62,408 nucleotides of DNA. Origin: Actinomycetes bacterium (GTDB taxonomy: Bacteria; Actinomycetota; Acidimicrobiia; Acidimicrobiales; Palsa-688). Positions within the stretch are counted from its first letter, which is position 1, and the number at the start of each line of letters is the position of its first letter. The stretch covers positions 20,638 through 83,045 of the forward strand of contig JAKCDU010000014.1 in assembly GCA_021838445.1 (NCBI GenBank). The letters are read 5' to 3'. The position numbers were made by a program, and so were the translations under genes. The notes under the pieces are model-generated. The model saw only the letters and a program-made list of their open reading frames with translations, did no database searches and was not told the DNA's origin. Shown piece by piece: positions 8,567 through 16,882 of this stretch.

Positions 8567-9439
8567 TCAGGTCTGCTTGGCCAGCACCGCCTCGGCGAGC
8601 CAGTCCATCTCGTCGTCCCAGTCGGCCACGGGCGCTACCGGGCGCAGAACGAACTTGGTCAGGCCCTCGTCCACCAGTTGGGAGACGAGCCGGCCGAGGG
8701 AGTCAGCTCCCACGGGGACCAGGTCGGAAGGGTCGACCCCGGGGTCGAGGTCCTCACGACGGGAGCGCACCGCCCGCAACCGGGTCCGGGCTGCCGCTTC
8801 GAGGCCCGACGCGTCACGGGCGTACCCGATGGAGAGGCCGAAGTGCTCGGGGTCCACGCTCCTCCCCGCGTCGTCGGCGGCGGCGAGGATGCCGGCCCGG
8901 ATCTCACCGGCCCGCCGGGGGGAGACCATCGAGCCGAGCCATCCGTCCGAGAGCCTTCCGGCCCGGGCGACGGCCTCGGGGCCGGAGCCGCCCAGCCACA
9001 GCTCGAGAGGTTCCTGCACCGGCTTGACCGGCAGGTCATCGCCCGACCAGAGGTCCCTGAGCTGGGGGATCACCTCGTCCATCAACCGGCCCCGGTGCCG
9101 CCCGGCAGTGCCCAGACGTTCGCGCTCCCCCGGAAGGTCCAGCCCGGGGACCAGGGTCACGAGCAGGCGGCCACCGCTCAGCTGGTCGAGCTGGGCCAGG
9201 CGGTGGGCCACCAGGTAGGGCGTCGAACCGAACGGTATGAAGTTGACCCCGAGACGGACCCGCCGGGTGACCGCCGCTGCATAAGCCACGCCGAGGGTCG
9301 GTTCGGTGGATGGCACCGAGGGGACGTCAGACAGCCACAGGGTGTCGAACCCCTTGGCCTCGGCCGAGATGCACACCGCAGCCAGGGCCTCCGGATCGGG
9401 TGGGCCGAGCCCCACCGAGACGGCGAAGCGCACCTTCAC
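8567..9439 (-). CDS. LLM-class F420-type oxidoreductase
   Basis: A 290-residue luciferase-like TIM-barrel protein. Family markers are FAVSVGLGPP at the N-terminus, GFDTLWLSD, VRLGVNFIPF, the LAQLDQLSGGRL helix, and PLELWLGGSGPEAVARAGRLSDGWLGS for cofactor binding. Such proteins use F420 or FMN; in actinobacteria F420 is more common, but the cofactor cannot be fixed from sequence here. The GTG start overlaps the stop of the amidohydrolase (GTGA), so the two are co-translated. It probably performs a redox step in the same catabolic route. Confidence 0.87.
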   Translation of the reverse strand: MKVRFAVSVGLGPPDPEALAAVCISAEAKGFDTLWLSDVPSVPSTEPTLGVAYAAAVTRRVRLGVNFIPFGSTPYLVAHRLAQLDQLSGGRLLVTLVPGLDLPGERERLGTAGRHRGRLMDEVIPQLRDLWSGDDLPVKPVQEPLELWLGGSGPEAVARAGRLSDGWLGSMVSPRRAGEIRAGILAAADDAGRSVDPEHFGLSIGYARDASGLEAAARTRLRAVRSRREDLDPGVDPSDLVPVGADSLGRLVSQLVDEGLTKFVLRPVAPVADWDDEMDWLAEAVLAKQT

Positions 9440-11085
9440 CGTCCACCCCGCACCAGTCTGCCGGGCAGCGCGCCAGTGGGCTCACCTTCCCGATAGACCT
9501 CGACGCCGGACACGAAGGTGTGCAGATAGCCATGGGCCGGCTGCATGAGCCGCTTCCCCCCCGCCGGCAGGTCGCCGGTGATCCGGGGACGCTCCAGCCC
9601 CAGCCGGTCGAAGTCGATGACGTTGACATCGGCTTTGTAGCCGGGCGCCAGCAGGCCCCGATCGGTGAGTCCCACGGTCTGGGCCGTGGCCCGGCACTGT
9701 CGGGCCACCAGCCAGGGCAGCTCGAACCGGGCCCCGCGGCGGCGGTCGCGACCCCAGTGGGTGAGCAGCGTGGTCGGGAAGCTGGCATCGCAGATGGTGC
9801 CGACGTGGGCCCCGCCGTCACCCAGGCCCGGGACGGTGTGGGGGTGCGCGAGCATCTCGGCCACCGCGTCGAGGTTCCCGTCGAAGAAGTTCATCACCGG
9901 CATGTAGGCCAGGCCGTCGAGCAGGAGGTCGTAGAGCATGTCCTCGGGGGTGCGGCCCTCCCGGCCGGCGCGTGCCGCCAGCGACGCCGACGGCGGCGGC
10001 TCGTAGTCGGGAGGATCTCCGAGCTCGAAGATCCGCTCGGGTCGCATGAACCCAGCCCCGAGAGGCGGTGATTCGGCGAGGATGCGGTCCTTCACCGCCG
10101 GGTCACGCAGATCCGGTGAGGAGCGGAAGGTGGGCGACACCTTCCACGGGTTGATGGTCCCTTCCAGGCCGATGACCACACCAACCGCCCGACTGGCGAC
10201 CTGGCCGCGCATCTGCAGGCCCTCCCTGTTGGCCTCCTCGAGGGTGCCCAACATCCGGCGGTATCCGTCGCCGGGGGCGGTCTGCAGGAGCGAAACCGAC
10301 AGCGGGCGACCGGAACGGCGCATCATCTCGAGGAGGGTCCGCACCTCCGAGTCGAAATCGGGGAAGTCTGAGATGACCTGCAGGACACCGGCCCCGGTGC
10401 GACCGATGGCTTCGGCGATCCCGACGAGTTCCTCGCGGGCGGCGGTCAGAGTCGGTGTCGGCTCGCCCCGGCTGGTCTTGTGGTTGAGGGTTCTCGAAGT
10501 GGTGAAACCGAGAGCGCCCTCGGCGATCCCCTGCGCCGCCAGCCGCCCCATCTCGGCGATCTCCTCCTCGGTCGCCGGTTCCCGGTCGGCTCCCCGCCGA
10601 CCCATCACGTACAGACGGAGAGGCCCGTGGCAGACCTGGGCGGCGCAGTCGATGTCGCGGGGGCGGCGCTCCAAGGTGTCGAGGAACTCCCCGACGCTCT
10701 CCCAGCTCCAGGGCAGCCCCTCGTGCAGCACGGTACCGGGGAGATCCTCGACGCCCTCCATCAGCTCGATCAGCTGTTCCTGGTCGCCGTCCCTGACCGG
10801 GGCGAAACCCACCCCGCAGTTCCCCATGACGACGGTGGTGACGCCCTGCCCCGACGAGGGCTGCAGGCGATCGTCCCAGGTGGCCTGCCCGTCATAGTGG
10901 GTGTGGATGTCCACGAATCCGGGGGTGACCACGGCGCCCGACGCGTCCACCTCCTGGCGACCCCTTCCGGTGATCCGGCCGACCTCCACGACGACGCCCC
11001 CGTCCAGCGCCACATCGGCCGTGCGGGCCGGCGTACCGGACCCGTCCACGACCGTCCCCCCACGGATGACGACGTCGTATCCCAT
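9436..11085 (-). CDS. Amidohydrolase family protein (N-acyl-D-amino-acid deacylase-like)
   Basis: A 549-residue metal-dependent hydrolase of the D-aminoacylase/amidohydrolase-3 group. It opens with YDVVIRGGTVVDGSG and carries the metal site VDIHTHYDGQ. Further on are TTVVMGNCGVGFAP, where the Cys is the usual D-aminoacylase ligand, and a C-terminal LGDGGAHVGTICDAS. The pattern ending GYKADVNVIDFDRLG marks the small beta domain. Actinobacteria carry many such paralogues with unknown amide substrates. It is flanked by a DapB-fold reductase upstream and an LLM oxidoreductase downstream, so a catabolic role on an amide-containing compound is plausible. Confidence 0.87.
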   Translation of the reverse strand: MGYDVVIRGGTVVDGSGTPARTADVALDGGVVVEVGRITGRGRQEVDASGAVVTPGFVDIHTHYDGQATWDDRLQPSSGQGVTTVVMGNCGVGFAPVRDGDQEQLIELMEGVEDLPGTVLHEGLPWSWESVGEFLDTLERRPRDIDCAAQVCHGPLRLYVMGRRGADREPATEEEIAEMGRLAAQGIAEGALGFTTSRTLNHKTSRGEPTPTLTAAREELVGIAEAIGRTGAGVLQVISDFPDFDSEVRTLLEMMRRSGRPLSVSLLQTAPGDGYRRMLGTLEEANREGLQMRGQVASRAVGVVIGLEGTINPWKVSPTFRSSPDLRDPAVKDRILAESPPLGAGFMRPERIFELGDPPDYEPPPSASLAARAGREGRTPEDMLYDLLLDGLAYMPVMNFFDGNLDAVAEMLAHPHTVPGLGDGGAHVGTICDASFPTTLLTHWGRDRRRGARFELPWLVARQCRATAQTVGLTDRGLLAPGYKADVNVIDFDRLGLERPRITGDLPAGGKRLMQPAHGYLHTFVSGVEVYREGEPTGALPGRLVRGGR

Positions 11086-11202
11086 GGTCGGAGCCTATGA
11101 CCGATCGGCGCTCCGGCGCGCCCGGGATGACGCAACCCGCCAGACCCGACCCCCGCGACTCGGCCCGGGTCGTGAAGGGCCGGGGGGCGAGCGGCGCCGG
11201 GC

Positions 11203-12264
11203 TCAGTGCTGACCGAGGTGGGGGGCGGCCCGGCCGGCGATGAGACCGAGCTCGAGGTAGCTGCGGATACCAGGGTCGGCGCGGCACACGTAGGGCACAG
11301 CGTTGACGCAGTGCATGGCCGTGGCCACCACCCCCGGGTTGCGCCGCAGTCCCTCCTCCACCGACTCGGGCTGCCAGCCCTTGAATGTGACCAGCACCGG
11401 GGGATCGCCGACCACCTCGACCTCGAAGCGCTCGCCGGCCGGCCCGAAGTTCCACGCCGGGTCGAGGTGCTCCTCCCCCATGAGCCAGTTGACGATGGCC
11501 GCCACCACCACCTGCCCGTCGATCACCGCCTCCCAGCGGAAGCGACGGGCGGCCACCAGACCGGGTTGGATGACCCCGATGGGCGAGTCGATGGGCGCGG
11601 TGGCGACGGCGACCTCCTGGGTGGTCCTGAGCTCGGCGTCGTCGCGGAAACCCATCTCGTGCAGGACCATCCGTACCGACTGGCGGAAGCCGCCACCGAG
11701 GAGCTGGGCCATGGGACCGGCCAACGCCTCCGCGGGGGTGCCGCCGAAACCCATGATGTCGCCGACCACATCGGGGGCGTTGTAGGTGCGGATATCGGAG
11801 AACTCCTCGGCCCGCACCGACGTCACCGCCCCCGACAGGCCCGAGACCATCAGCGGGAAGCGTTCGGTGATGCCCCCCGGGTGGATGCCGGTGCCGTGGA
11901 GCGATGACCGTCCCTCCCGGCAGGCGTCGAGCAGGAGCTCACTCTTGCGGGCGTCGGGAAAGACCCACCCGACAGGGGTCACGACGTTGCGTCCGGAGCG
12001 CAGGATGCGCTCCACGATCCGCTCGTCGGGTACGAGCGGGGCGTAGATGACGCAATCGGCCGGTACCCGCATAACCTCATCGGGGTCGTCGGTGGCGATG
12101 ACGCCGAGCGGTCCGATGCCGGCGATCTCGCCGGCATCCCGACCCGCCTTGGACGCCGAGTGCACCCAGCAGGCGACCAGCTCCAGGTCGGGGTGGCGGG
12201 CGACGCCCTCAATGGCCGCCCGGCCGACACCCCCGGTGGCCCACTGCACGACTCTGTAGGTCAA
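11203..12264 (-). CDS. NAD(P)-dependent reductase with dihydrodipicolinate-reductase-like fold
   Basis: About 353 residues. The N-terminus YRVVQWATGGVGRAAIEGVARHPDLELV is a Rossmann GxGxxG-type site, followed by CVIYAPL and NVVTPVGWVFP. This matches DapB-fold proteins related to 2,4-diaminopentanoate dehydrogenase, common in mycobacteria and relatives. True DapB is shorter (about 250), and lysine biosynthesis is not indicated. I chose the TTG at 12264 because GAGAGGGAG lies about 6 bases upstream and the Rossmann motif follows at once; a longer frame upstream runs antisense to the P450. It probably acts with the neighbouring P450 and amidohydrolase. Confidence 0.8.
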   Translation of the reverse strand: MTYRVVQWATGGVGRAAIEGVARHPDLELVACWVHSASKAGRDAGEIAGIGPLGVIATDDPDEVMRVPADCVIYAPLVPDERIVERILRSGRNVVTPVGWVFPDARKSELLLDACREGRSSLHGTGIHPGGITERFPLMVSGLSGAVTSVRAEEFSDIRTYNAPDVVGDIMGFGGTPAEALAGPMAQLLGGGFRQSVRMVLHEMGFRDDAELRTTQEVAVATAPIDSPIGVIQPGLVAARRFRWEAVIDGQVVVAAIVNWLMGEEHLDPAWNFGPAGERFEVEVVGDPPVLVTFKGWQPESVEEGLRRNPGVVATAMHCVNAVPYVCRADPGIRSYLELGLIAGRAAPHLGQH

Positions 12265-12298
12265 TCGAACTCCCTCTCGGTGGGTGGGCCGGGCCGGT

Positions 12299-13528
12299 CT
12301 AGCCGGATAGGTCGCCGCTGCGCAGCACGAGCGGGAAGCGGTCGATGGAACGGATGCCGGTGGTGAAGTCCAACTCGGCGCCGGGGGCCACGTGGTAATC
12401 GGGGTGGCGCTTGTGCCACTCGCGCAGCGCGACGCGCAGCTCGAGGCGGGCCAGGTGCGATCCCAGGCAGCGGTGCACGCCCCCGCCGAAAGCCATGTGG
12501 CGGTTCGGGTCACGGTCGAAGCGCACCGTGTCGCCGTCGCCGAACTCCACGTCATCGGTGTTTCCGGAGCCGAGGAGCAGGGTCACCTGAGCGCCGCGGG
12601 GAACGGGGCATCCGCCGAGCAGCGTGTCCTGGACGGCTTTGCGCGGTACCCCGATGACGGGGGTCTCGTAGCGCAGGAGCTCCTCCACCGCGGCGGGGAT
12701 CAGCGACGGGTCGGCCACGATCTGACGGCGGTGATCGGGATGGCGGGCGAGGAAGGCGAACATGCAGTCGAGTGAGGCGGTGACGGTGTCGAGGCCGGCG
12801 ATCAGGAACAAGAAGCTGATGTCGAGGATCTCCTCGCGGCTCAGGCGGTCACCGTCGATCTCGGCCGCCAGGAAGTGCGTCACCAGGTCGTCGCGCGGCT
12901 CCTGGGCCCGCTCGTCGAGGACCCTGTCGAAGTACTCGTATATCGACCGGGCGGTGGCCTGCTGGTGGGCCCGGGCGTCGGGATGACCGCTGTGGACGCC
13001 GACGACGCGCTCCGGGCGGATGATCCCGTCCTTCATGGCCAGGAAGGTGGGCAGCTCGTCGAGCGGCAACCCGAGCAGCGTGAGGAACACCTGGCTCGGG
13101 AGGGGCACCGAGAAGGCCGGTCCGAAGTCGATCTCGTCCTGTCCCTCGAAGGCATCCATCAAGCTGTTGGCCAGGTCGGCCACCGGTCGCTCCAACCTGG
13201 CGACAGCCCGCGGCGCGAACAGCGGGTCGAGCAGCTTGCGGTACTTCTTGTGGTCCGGGGGGTCGATGTTGAGAGGTATCAGGGGTCGGACATTGGACAG
13301 GTCCACGGCCTCGGTCGAGGCGAAGACCTCGGGGTGGCGAAAGGCCTCTTCGATGTCGCGGCGATGGCAGATGATGCCCATCCGCCCGGCGGGGGTGTCC
13401 ACGAACTCGACCGCCGGCATCACGTCCCGCATGGCCCGGTAGACCCCGTGCGGCTCGTTGGCCATGATCCGGGCGCCCTGGGCCATGGCGTCGAGATCCG
13501 GTTCTGCGGGCAGGTCGGCCTCATCCAT
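12299..13528 (-). CDS. Cytochrome P450
   Basis: A 409-residue soluble bacterial P450. The I-helix oxygen-activation motif is AGLDT, the K-helix ExxR is EELLR, and the heme loop is FGGGVHRCLG at 347-356 with Cys354 as thiolate ligand. The NIDPPDHKKYRKLLDPLFAP block is the usual C-helix region. Substrate is unknown. It lies 34 bases upstream of the DapB-fold gene on the same strand. The [3Fe-4S]/[4Fe-4S]-type ferredoxin at 36.1 kb could be a redox partner, but that gene belongs to another cassette. Confidence 0.94.
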   Translation of the reverse strand: MDEADLPAEPDLDAMAQGARIMANEPHGVYRAMRDVMPAVEFVDTPAGRMGIICHRRDIEEAFRHPEVFASTEAVDLSNVRPLIPLNIDPPDHKKYRKLLDPLFAPRAVARLERPVADLANSLMDAFEGQDEIDFGPAFSVPLPSQVFLTLLGLPLDELPTFLAMKDGIIRPERVVGVHSGHPDARAHQQATARSIYEYFDRVLDERAQEPRDDLVTHFLAAEIDGDRLSREEILDISFLFLIAGLDTVTASLDCMFAFLARHPDHRRQIVADPSLIPAAVEELLRYETPVIGVPRKAVQDTLLGGCPVPRGAQVTLLLGSGNTDDVEFGDGDTVRFDRDPNRHMAFGGGVHRCLGSHLARLELRVALREWHKRHPDYHVAPGAELDFTTGIRSIDRFPLVLRSGDLSG

Positions 13529-13584
13529 GATCCCGAACGTAGCCCCCCGGGCCGGCCGCTGTCAGCCGGCCGGGCCGGCCGCCG

Positions 13585-14280
13585 TCAGCCGGCCGCCAAC
13601 CGGGCGACCACCTCCGGGAGGTCGGTCAAACGGTCGATGACGCCGTCCGGTTCGATGTGCGCGTCCAGGTCACGGCTGTTTCGGACCCACACGCCTTTGA
13701 TACCGGCCTGCTGGGCCCCCCAGACGTCGTCGTAGCGCCGGTCGCCGACGAACACGGCCCGGCGCGCCGGCAGGCTGTCCAGCACCGCCCGGAAGGCCCG
13801 GGCGTCGGGCTTCACGTGGTCCATCTCCGACGTGTAGAACCGGGCGTCGATCAGTTCGGCCAGGCCGTCGCGTTCGAGGAAGTGCTCGTGGAAGTGCCGA
13901 GGCCAGTGGGTGTTGGACAGGAGCCCGATGCGCAGACCCATGTCCCGCAGATGCCTGATCGTGGCCGCGGCGTCGTCGACGTGGCGGATGTGGGGAGTCC
14001 AGGTGTCGAGATGGTGGACCGCGGCCTCCTCGAGCACGGCTGCGGCCACGTCGGCGTGGATCTCGGCCGAAGCCTCGGCCAGCAGGTCGGCCAGTCGGGT
14101 CGAACGCCGATCCGTACGGGTGCGCCGCCACGACCTCTCCTCCACCGCGATCAGTGTCGCCACGAGCTCATCCTCCCGCTCGGGGGCGATGTGGCGGGCA
14201 GCCAGCCGCCACATGTCCTCCATGTCCACATCGGTCCAGACCGACAGGGTTCCGCCCCAGTCGAATATCACCGCGTCCAT
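13585..14280 (-). CDS. HAD-superfamily hydrolase
   Basis: A 231-residue HAD protein. Motif I is FDWGGTL with nucleophile Asp7; the usual second Asp of DxD is Gly, a variant seen in a HAD subgroup and one that may weaken classical phosphatase activity. Motif II is GLLSNT, motif III is VKPDARAF and motif IV is AVFVGDRRYDDVWGAQ. An alpha-helical cap lies between motifs I and II. The ATG at 14280 puts motif I at residue 7. Substrate unknown. It is probably the 5' end of the minus-strand block that includes the P450. Confidence 0.85.
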   Translation of the reverse strand: MDAVIFDWGGTLSVWTDVDMEDMWRLAARHIAPEREDELVATLIAVEERSWRRTRTDRRSTRLADLLAEASAEIHADVAAAVLEEAAVHHLDTWTPHIRHVDDAAATIRHLRDMGLRIGLLSNTHWPRHFHEHFLERDGLAELIDARFYTSEMDHVKPDARAFRAVLDSLPARRAVFVGDRRYDDVWGAQQAGIKGVWVRNSRDLDAHIEPDGVIDRLTDLPEVVARLAAG

Positions 14281-14379
14281 GGCAAGGAAGTCTGGCCGCG
14301 ACCGGAGGCCGGCTGCGGCCAGCCCCCCACGCCCGCGGCAGGTGGCTCCGGGCTGGTCGGCGGTGGCAATGTCGGGGAC

Positions 14380-14913
14380 ATGACCGGCGGGGGTGGTGAA
14401 TGGCCCCGGGGCCGCTCCCGTCACGGCGGGGTGGACGAGATACCCCTGCCTGCGACCGTTCGGGGTCGGCTCTGGCTGGCCGGGCGTCGCTACGTCGGGC
14501 CCGACCCGGCCGCCGCCTTGGATTCGGTGGGAGCGTCGATGGTCGTCTGCCTGTGCGAGCCCTTCGAGCTGGTCGAGCGTTACCCGGGCTACGTCGAATG
14601 GCTGGGCGCGGCGAGCGGTTCGCCGCCGGCTGCGCTGTGGTGGCCGGTACCCGACCTGCATGCCCCGCCGATCGACGCCGCCGTGGGTCTGCTCGACGAG
14701 CTGGCCGCCCGTCTGGGTGAGGGCCTCGGCCTGCTGGTGCACTGCGGGGCCGGGCTGGGTCGGGCCGGGACGGTGGCGGTGGCCCTGCTGATGCGCTTCG
14801 GCCTCCCTCTCGAACGGGCCCGGGCGGTCGTGTCGGCGGCCCGCCCGGGGGCCGGCCCGGAGGTCGGCGCCCAGGAGGTACTGCTGCGGGCCCTGGCCGA
14901 CCTCTGGGGGTAG
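14380..14913 (+). CDS. Dual-specificity-type protein phosphatase
   Basis: About 177 residues. The cysteine phosphatase signature is VHCGAGLGRAGT, i.e. HCX5R, and an aspartate in WWPVPDLHAPP is a likely general acid. The N-terminal RGRLWLAGRRYVGPDP resembles small bacterial DSP/PTP-like enzymes. The ATG at 14380 gives a Gly-rich start; a GTG at 14431 (before DEIPLP) is equally likely and would trim 17 residues. It is divergent from the HAD gene with about 100 bases between. Target unknown. Confidence 0.82.
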   Translation: MTGGGGEWPRGRSRHGGVDEIPLPATVRGRLWLAGRRYVGPDPAAALDSVGASMVVCLCEPFELVERYPGYVEWLGAASGSPPAALWWPVPDLHAPPIDAAVGLLDELAARLGEGLGLLVHCGAGLGRAGTVAVALLMRFGLPLERARAVVSAARPGAGPEVGAQEVLLRALADLWG

Positions 14914-14924
14914 GGTCGGCGCCC

Positions 14925-15104
14925 ATGCCGCTCATTCAGATCAACATGCTCGCGGGCCGCACCGACGAGCAGAAGGCGGCCCTGCTACGGGCCGTCACCG
15001 ACGCCGTCCACGAGAGCATCGGGGCGCCGATGCCCTCGATCCGGGTCTGGATCCACGAGTTCGCCAAGACCGACTACATGGCCGCGGGCGAGATGCCAGC
15101 CTGA
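14925..15104 (+). CDS. 4-oxalocrotonate tautomerase-family protein (59 aa)
   Basis: A very short gene, 59 residues: it begins MPLIQINMLAGRTDEQKAAL and ends AGEMPA. Pro directly after Met is the catalytic base of the tautomerase superfamily. The beta-alpha-beta pattern, with VTDAVHESIGAPMPSIRVWIHE, is that of 4-OT, normally 60-80 residues and hexameric. Arg-type substrate residues are visible (GR, IRVW). It follows the phosphatase by 11 bases on the same strand. Its last 120 bases overlap antisense with the 3' end of the PIG-L gene. The reaction is likely tautomerisation or dehalogenation, substrate unknown. Confidence 0.85.
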   Translation: MPLIQINMLAGRTDEQKAALLRAVTDAVHESIGAPMPSIRVWIHEFAKTDYMAAGEMPA

Positions 15105-15749
15105 AGGGGTCCGGACCCGCTCCTCGAGCAGGTCGGCGAAATCCAGGGCGGACAGGGGCCCGGAACCGAACCCGGCCACCCGCTCGGCGCCCAGCACGGC
15201 CTGGACCCGGCCCCGCCCGATCAGGGCGTCCTGGTAGGGGTTGCGGGCCAACTCCCCGGCGTGGCAGGCCAGCGCCGCTTCGAGGCGGTTCATTGAGGAA
15301 CGGCTGTAGGCGACGTAGCGGTTGGGAGCGGGCAGATCACGCCACAGGCCCCAGGCCCACCACCGGGAGAACGGCGCACTGCGGGCCACGGCCCGGCCGA
15401 CCACGGCGTGCCCGTGGTGGGCGTCTTGGGGGTGGGGCGACACGACGAGATCGGCCCCGATGTCACCGGCGGTGGACTCCACCAGGTCCACAATCCGGTC
15501 CTCGGCCAGGCGCAGATCGTCCGCCGAGCCGATATCCACGAGAGGGTCGGCGACCCGGCCCTCCAAGCCGAGCACCGTTTCGGCGGCTTTCAGCTCGCCC
15601 CGGCGCCGGTCCCGGTCGGTGTCACGCCCGAGGCTGCAGGTGAGGTTGACCACCCGCCATCCGGCCCGACGCAGGGCGAGGAGGGTGGCCCCACAACCGA
15701 GCACCTCGTCGTCGGGGTGGGGGGACACGTGAAGGGCGGTGCGGCTCAT
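14985..15749 (-). CDS. PIG-L family deacetylase
   Basis: A 254-residue zinc-dependent N-deacetylase of the GlcNAc-PI/MshB/LmbE family. The metal motif is VSPHPDDEVLGCG, with further ligand HPQDAHHGHAVVGRA. Members of this family make mycothiol or lipid-linked sugars, or trim antibiotics; no MshB-specific feature is clear. The last ~40 residues (RTPSGWH... onward) are encoded antisense to the tautomerase and look unlike the family, so the natural end may have been extended. The gene is divergent from the small membrane protein at 15770 with a 20-base gap. Nearby genes suggest a surface glycan. Confidence 0.85.
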   Translation of the reverse strand: MSRTALHVSPHPDDEVLGCGATLLALRRAGWRVVNLTCSLGRDTDRDRRRGELKAAETVLGLEGRVADPLVDIGSADDLRLAEDRIVDLVESTAGDIGADLVVSPHPQDAHHGHAVVGRAVARSAPFSRWWAWGLWRDLPAPNRYVAYSRSSMNRLEAALACHAGELARNPYQDALIGRGRVQAVLGAERVAGFGSGPLSALDFADLLEERVRTPSGWHLARGHVVGLGELVDPDPDRGHRRPDALVDGVGDGP

Positions 15750-15769
15750 AGCTGCCTACACTCTGGCGG

Positions 15770-15988
15770 ATGTCCTCAGTCGCCGAGTGGTGGCAGAAAG
15801 AGACCTTCATCCGCCAGCCCGATTGGGCTCCCCCGAGCGCGTCGATGCCGACCCGGAGGTGGCCCCGGGTGGTCGTGGCCGCGGTGATTGCGGGGCTGCT
15901 CGGCGCGGTCGTGGTGCTCGGCGAGACCTCCAAGATCCCCGCCGTGTGCAAGTCGGCGGAAGCGCTGGCCGGGGGAAGTCAGCCTTGA
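15770..15988 (+). CDS. Small single-pass membrane protein (72 aa)
   Basis: A 72-residue protein with one predicted membrane span, RVVVAAVIAGLLGAVVVLG, at about residues 32-51. A basic and Trp-containing N-terminus (EWWQKETFIRQPDW) comes before it and a short outside tail with one Cys follows. The stop overlaps the next start (TTGA), so it is translated together with the methyltransferase. No family is recognised. Confidence 0.65.
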   Translation: MSSVAEWWQKETFIRQPDWAPPSASMPTRRWPRVVVAAVIAGLLGAVVVLGETSKIPAVCKSAEALAGGSQP

Positions 15989-16866
15989 GGCCTCTGTGGG
16001 GGCGGGCCCCCCGATTCGCCGATCTGGCTCCCGAGGCCGCCGTCGACCTGGCCTACCAGGTGATGCTGCGCCGCAGCCCCGACCCCGGAGGGAGGGATAA
16101 TTCGCTCAGCCTGCTCCGCTCGGGCCTGACCAACCAGGAGCTGGTCGATTCGTTGCGGGCGTCGAGCGAGTACCACCGCGACGTCCGTTACCCGGGCAAG
16201 CTGCTCGGGCACTCCCTCCACGCCAGCCGCTGCCAGTTCGTCCGGTCGCTGCCGCCAGGCCGGGTCATCGTCGACCTGGGCGGGACCGATCTGGGCAACC
16301 CGGCGGGAGCCATGGTCGCGATGGGCTACCCCTACCGCTTCGACAGCCTCACCATCATCGACCTGCCCTCCGAGGACCGCCACGAGATCTACCGCCAGGA
16401 CGCCACCACCTCCGAGAGCGTCGACACGCCGCTCGGGCCAGTGACCTACCGGTACCACTCGATGACCGACCTGAGCGGCATCCCCGACGACAGCGTGGAC
16501 CTGGTCTACTCCGGCCAATCCATCGAGCACGTCCCACCCGAAGCCGGCCGCCACGTGCTGGCCGAGGTCACCCGCATCCTGAGACCGGGGGGGCACCTCG
16601 GTCTCGACACCCCCAATGGGACGGTCACCCGGCTGCAGCAGGACGAGTTCGTCGACCCCGACCACGAGGTCGAGTACCGCCTCGACGAGCTGCGCGACCT
16701 GGTCGAGGGTTCGGGTCTGGCAGTGGTCGACTGTAAGGGCGCCAACTACTCCGGCAGGGGCCTGGCCGCTGGCCGCTTCGACGTGGACGAGGTGGCGGGC
16801 AACTCGGGGCTCTACTGGGACGCCGCGGCCTGCTACCTGCTGTGCGTGGTGGCGACCAAACCGTGA
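15985..16866 (+). CDS. DUF4214-methyltransferase fusion
   Basis: About 293 residues. The first ~60 carry a DUF4214-like segment (LAYQVMLRRSPDPGGRDN) common in surface-polysaccharide and S-layer-linked proteins. A class I methyltransferase follows, with VIVDLGGTDLG as motif I and later VDLVYSGQSIEHVPPEAG and LRPGGHLGLDTPNG. The TTG at 15985 overlaps the previous stop, and GGGGAAG lies 8 bases before it. With the ABC-2 permease, GT4 and PIG-L genes nearby, methylation of an exported glycan is a fair inference. Confidence 0.8.
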   Translation: MRPLWGRAPRFADLAPEAAVDLAYQVMLRRSPDPGGRDNSLSLLRSGLTNQELVDSLRASSEYHRDVRYPGKLLGHSLHASRCQFVRSLPPGRVIVDLGGTDLGNPAGAMVAMGYPYRFDSLTIIDLPSEDRHEIYRQDATTSESVDTPLGPVTYRYHSMTDLSGIPDDSVDLVYSGQSIEHVPPEAGRHVLAEVTRILRPGGHLGLDTPNGTVTRLQQDEFVDPDHEVEYRLDELRDLVEGSGLAVVDCKGANYSGRGLAAGRFDVDEVAGNSGLYWDAAACYLLCVVATKP

Positions 16867-16882
16867 GCGGGCGGCGGCGGAG

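Noticed and set aside
11203-12264. DapB of lysine biosynthesis
   Set aside because: It is about 100 residues longer than DapB, lacks the DapB substrate motif, and lies in a catabolic block; only the fold is shared.
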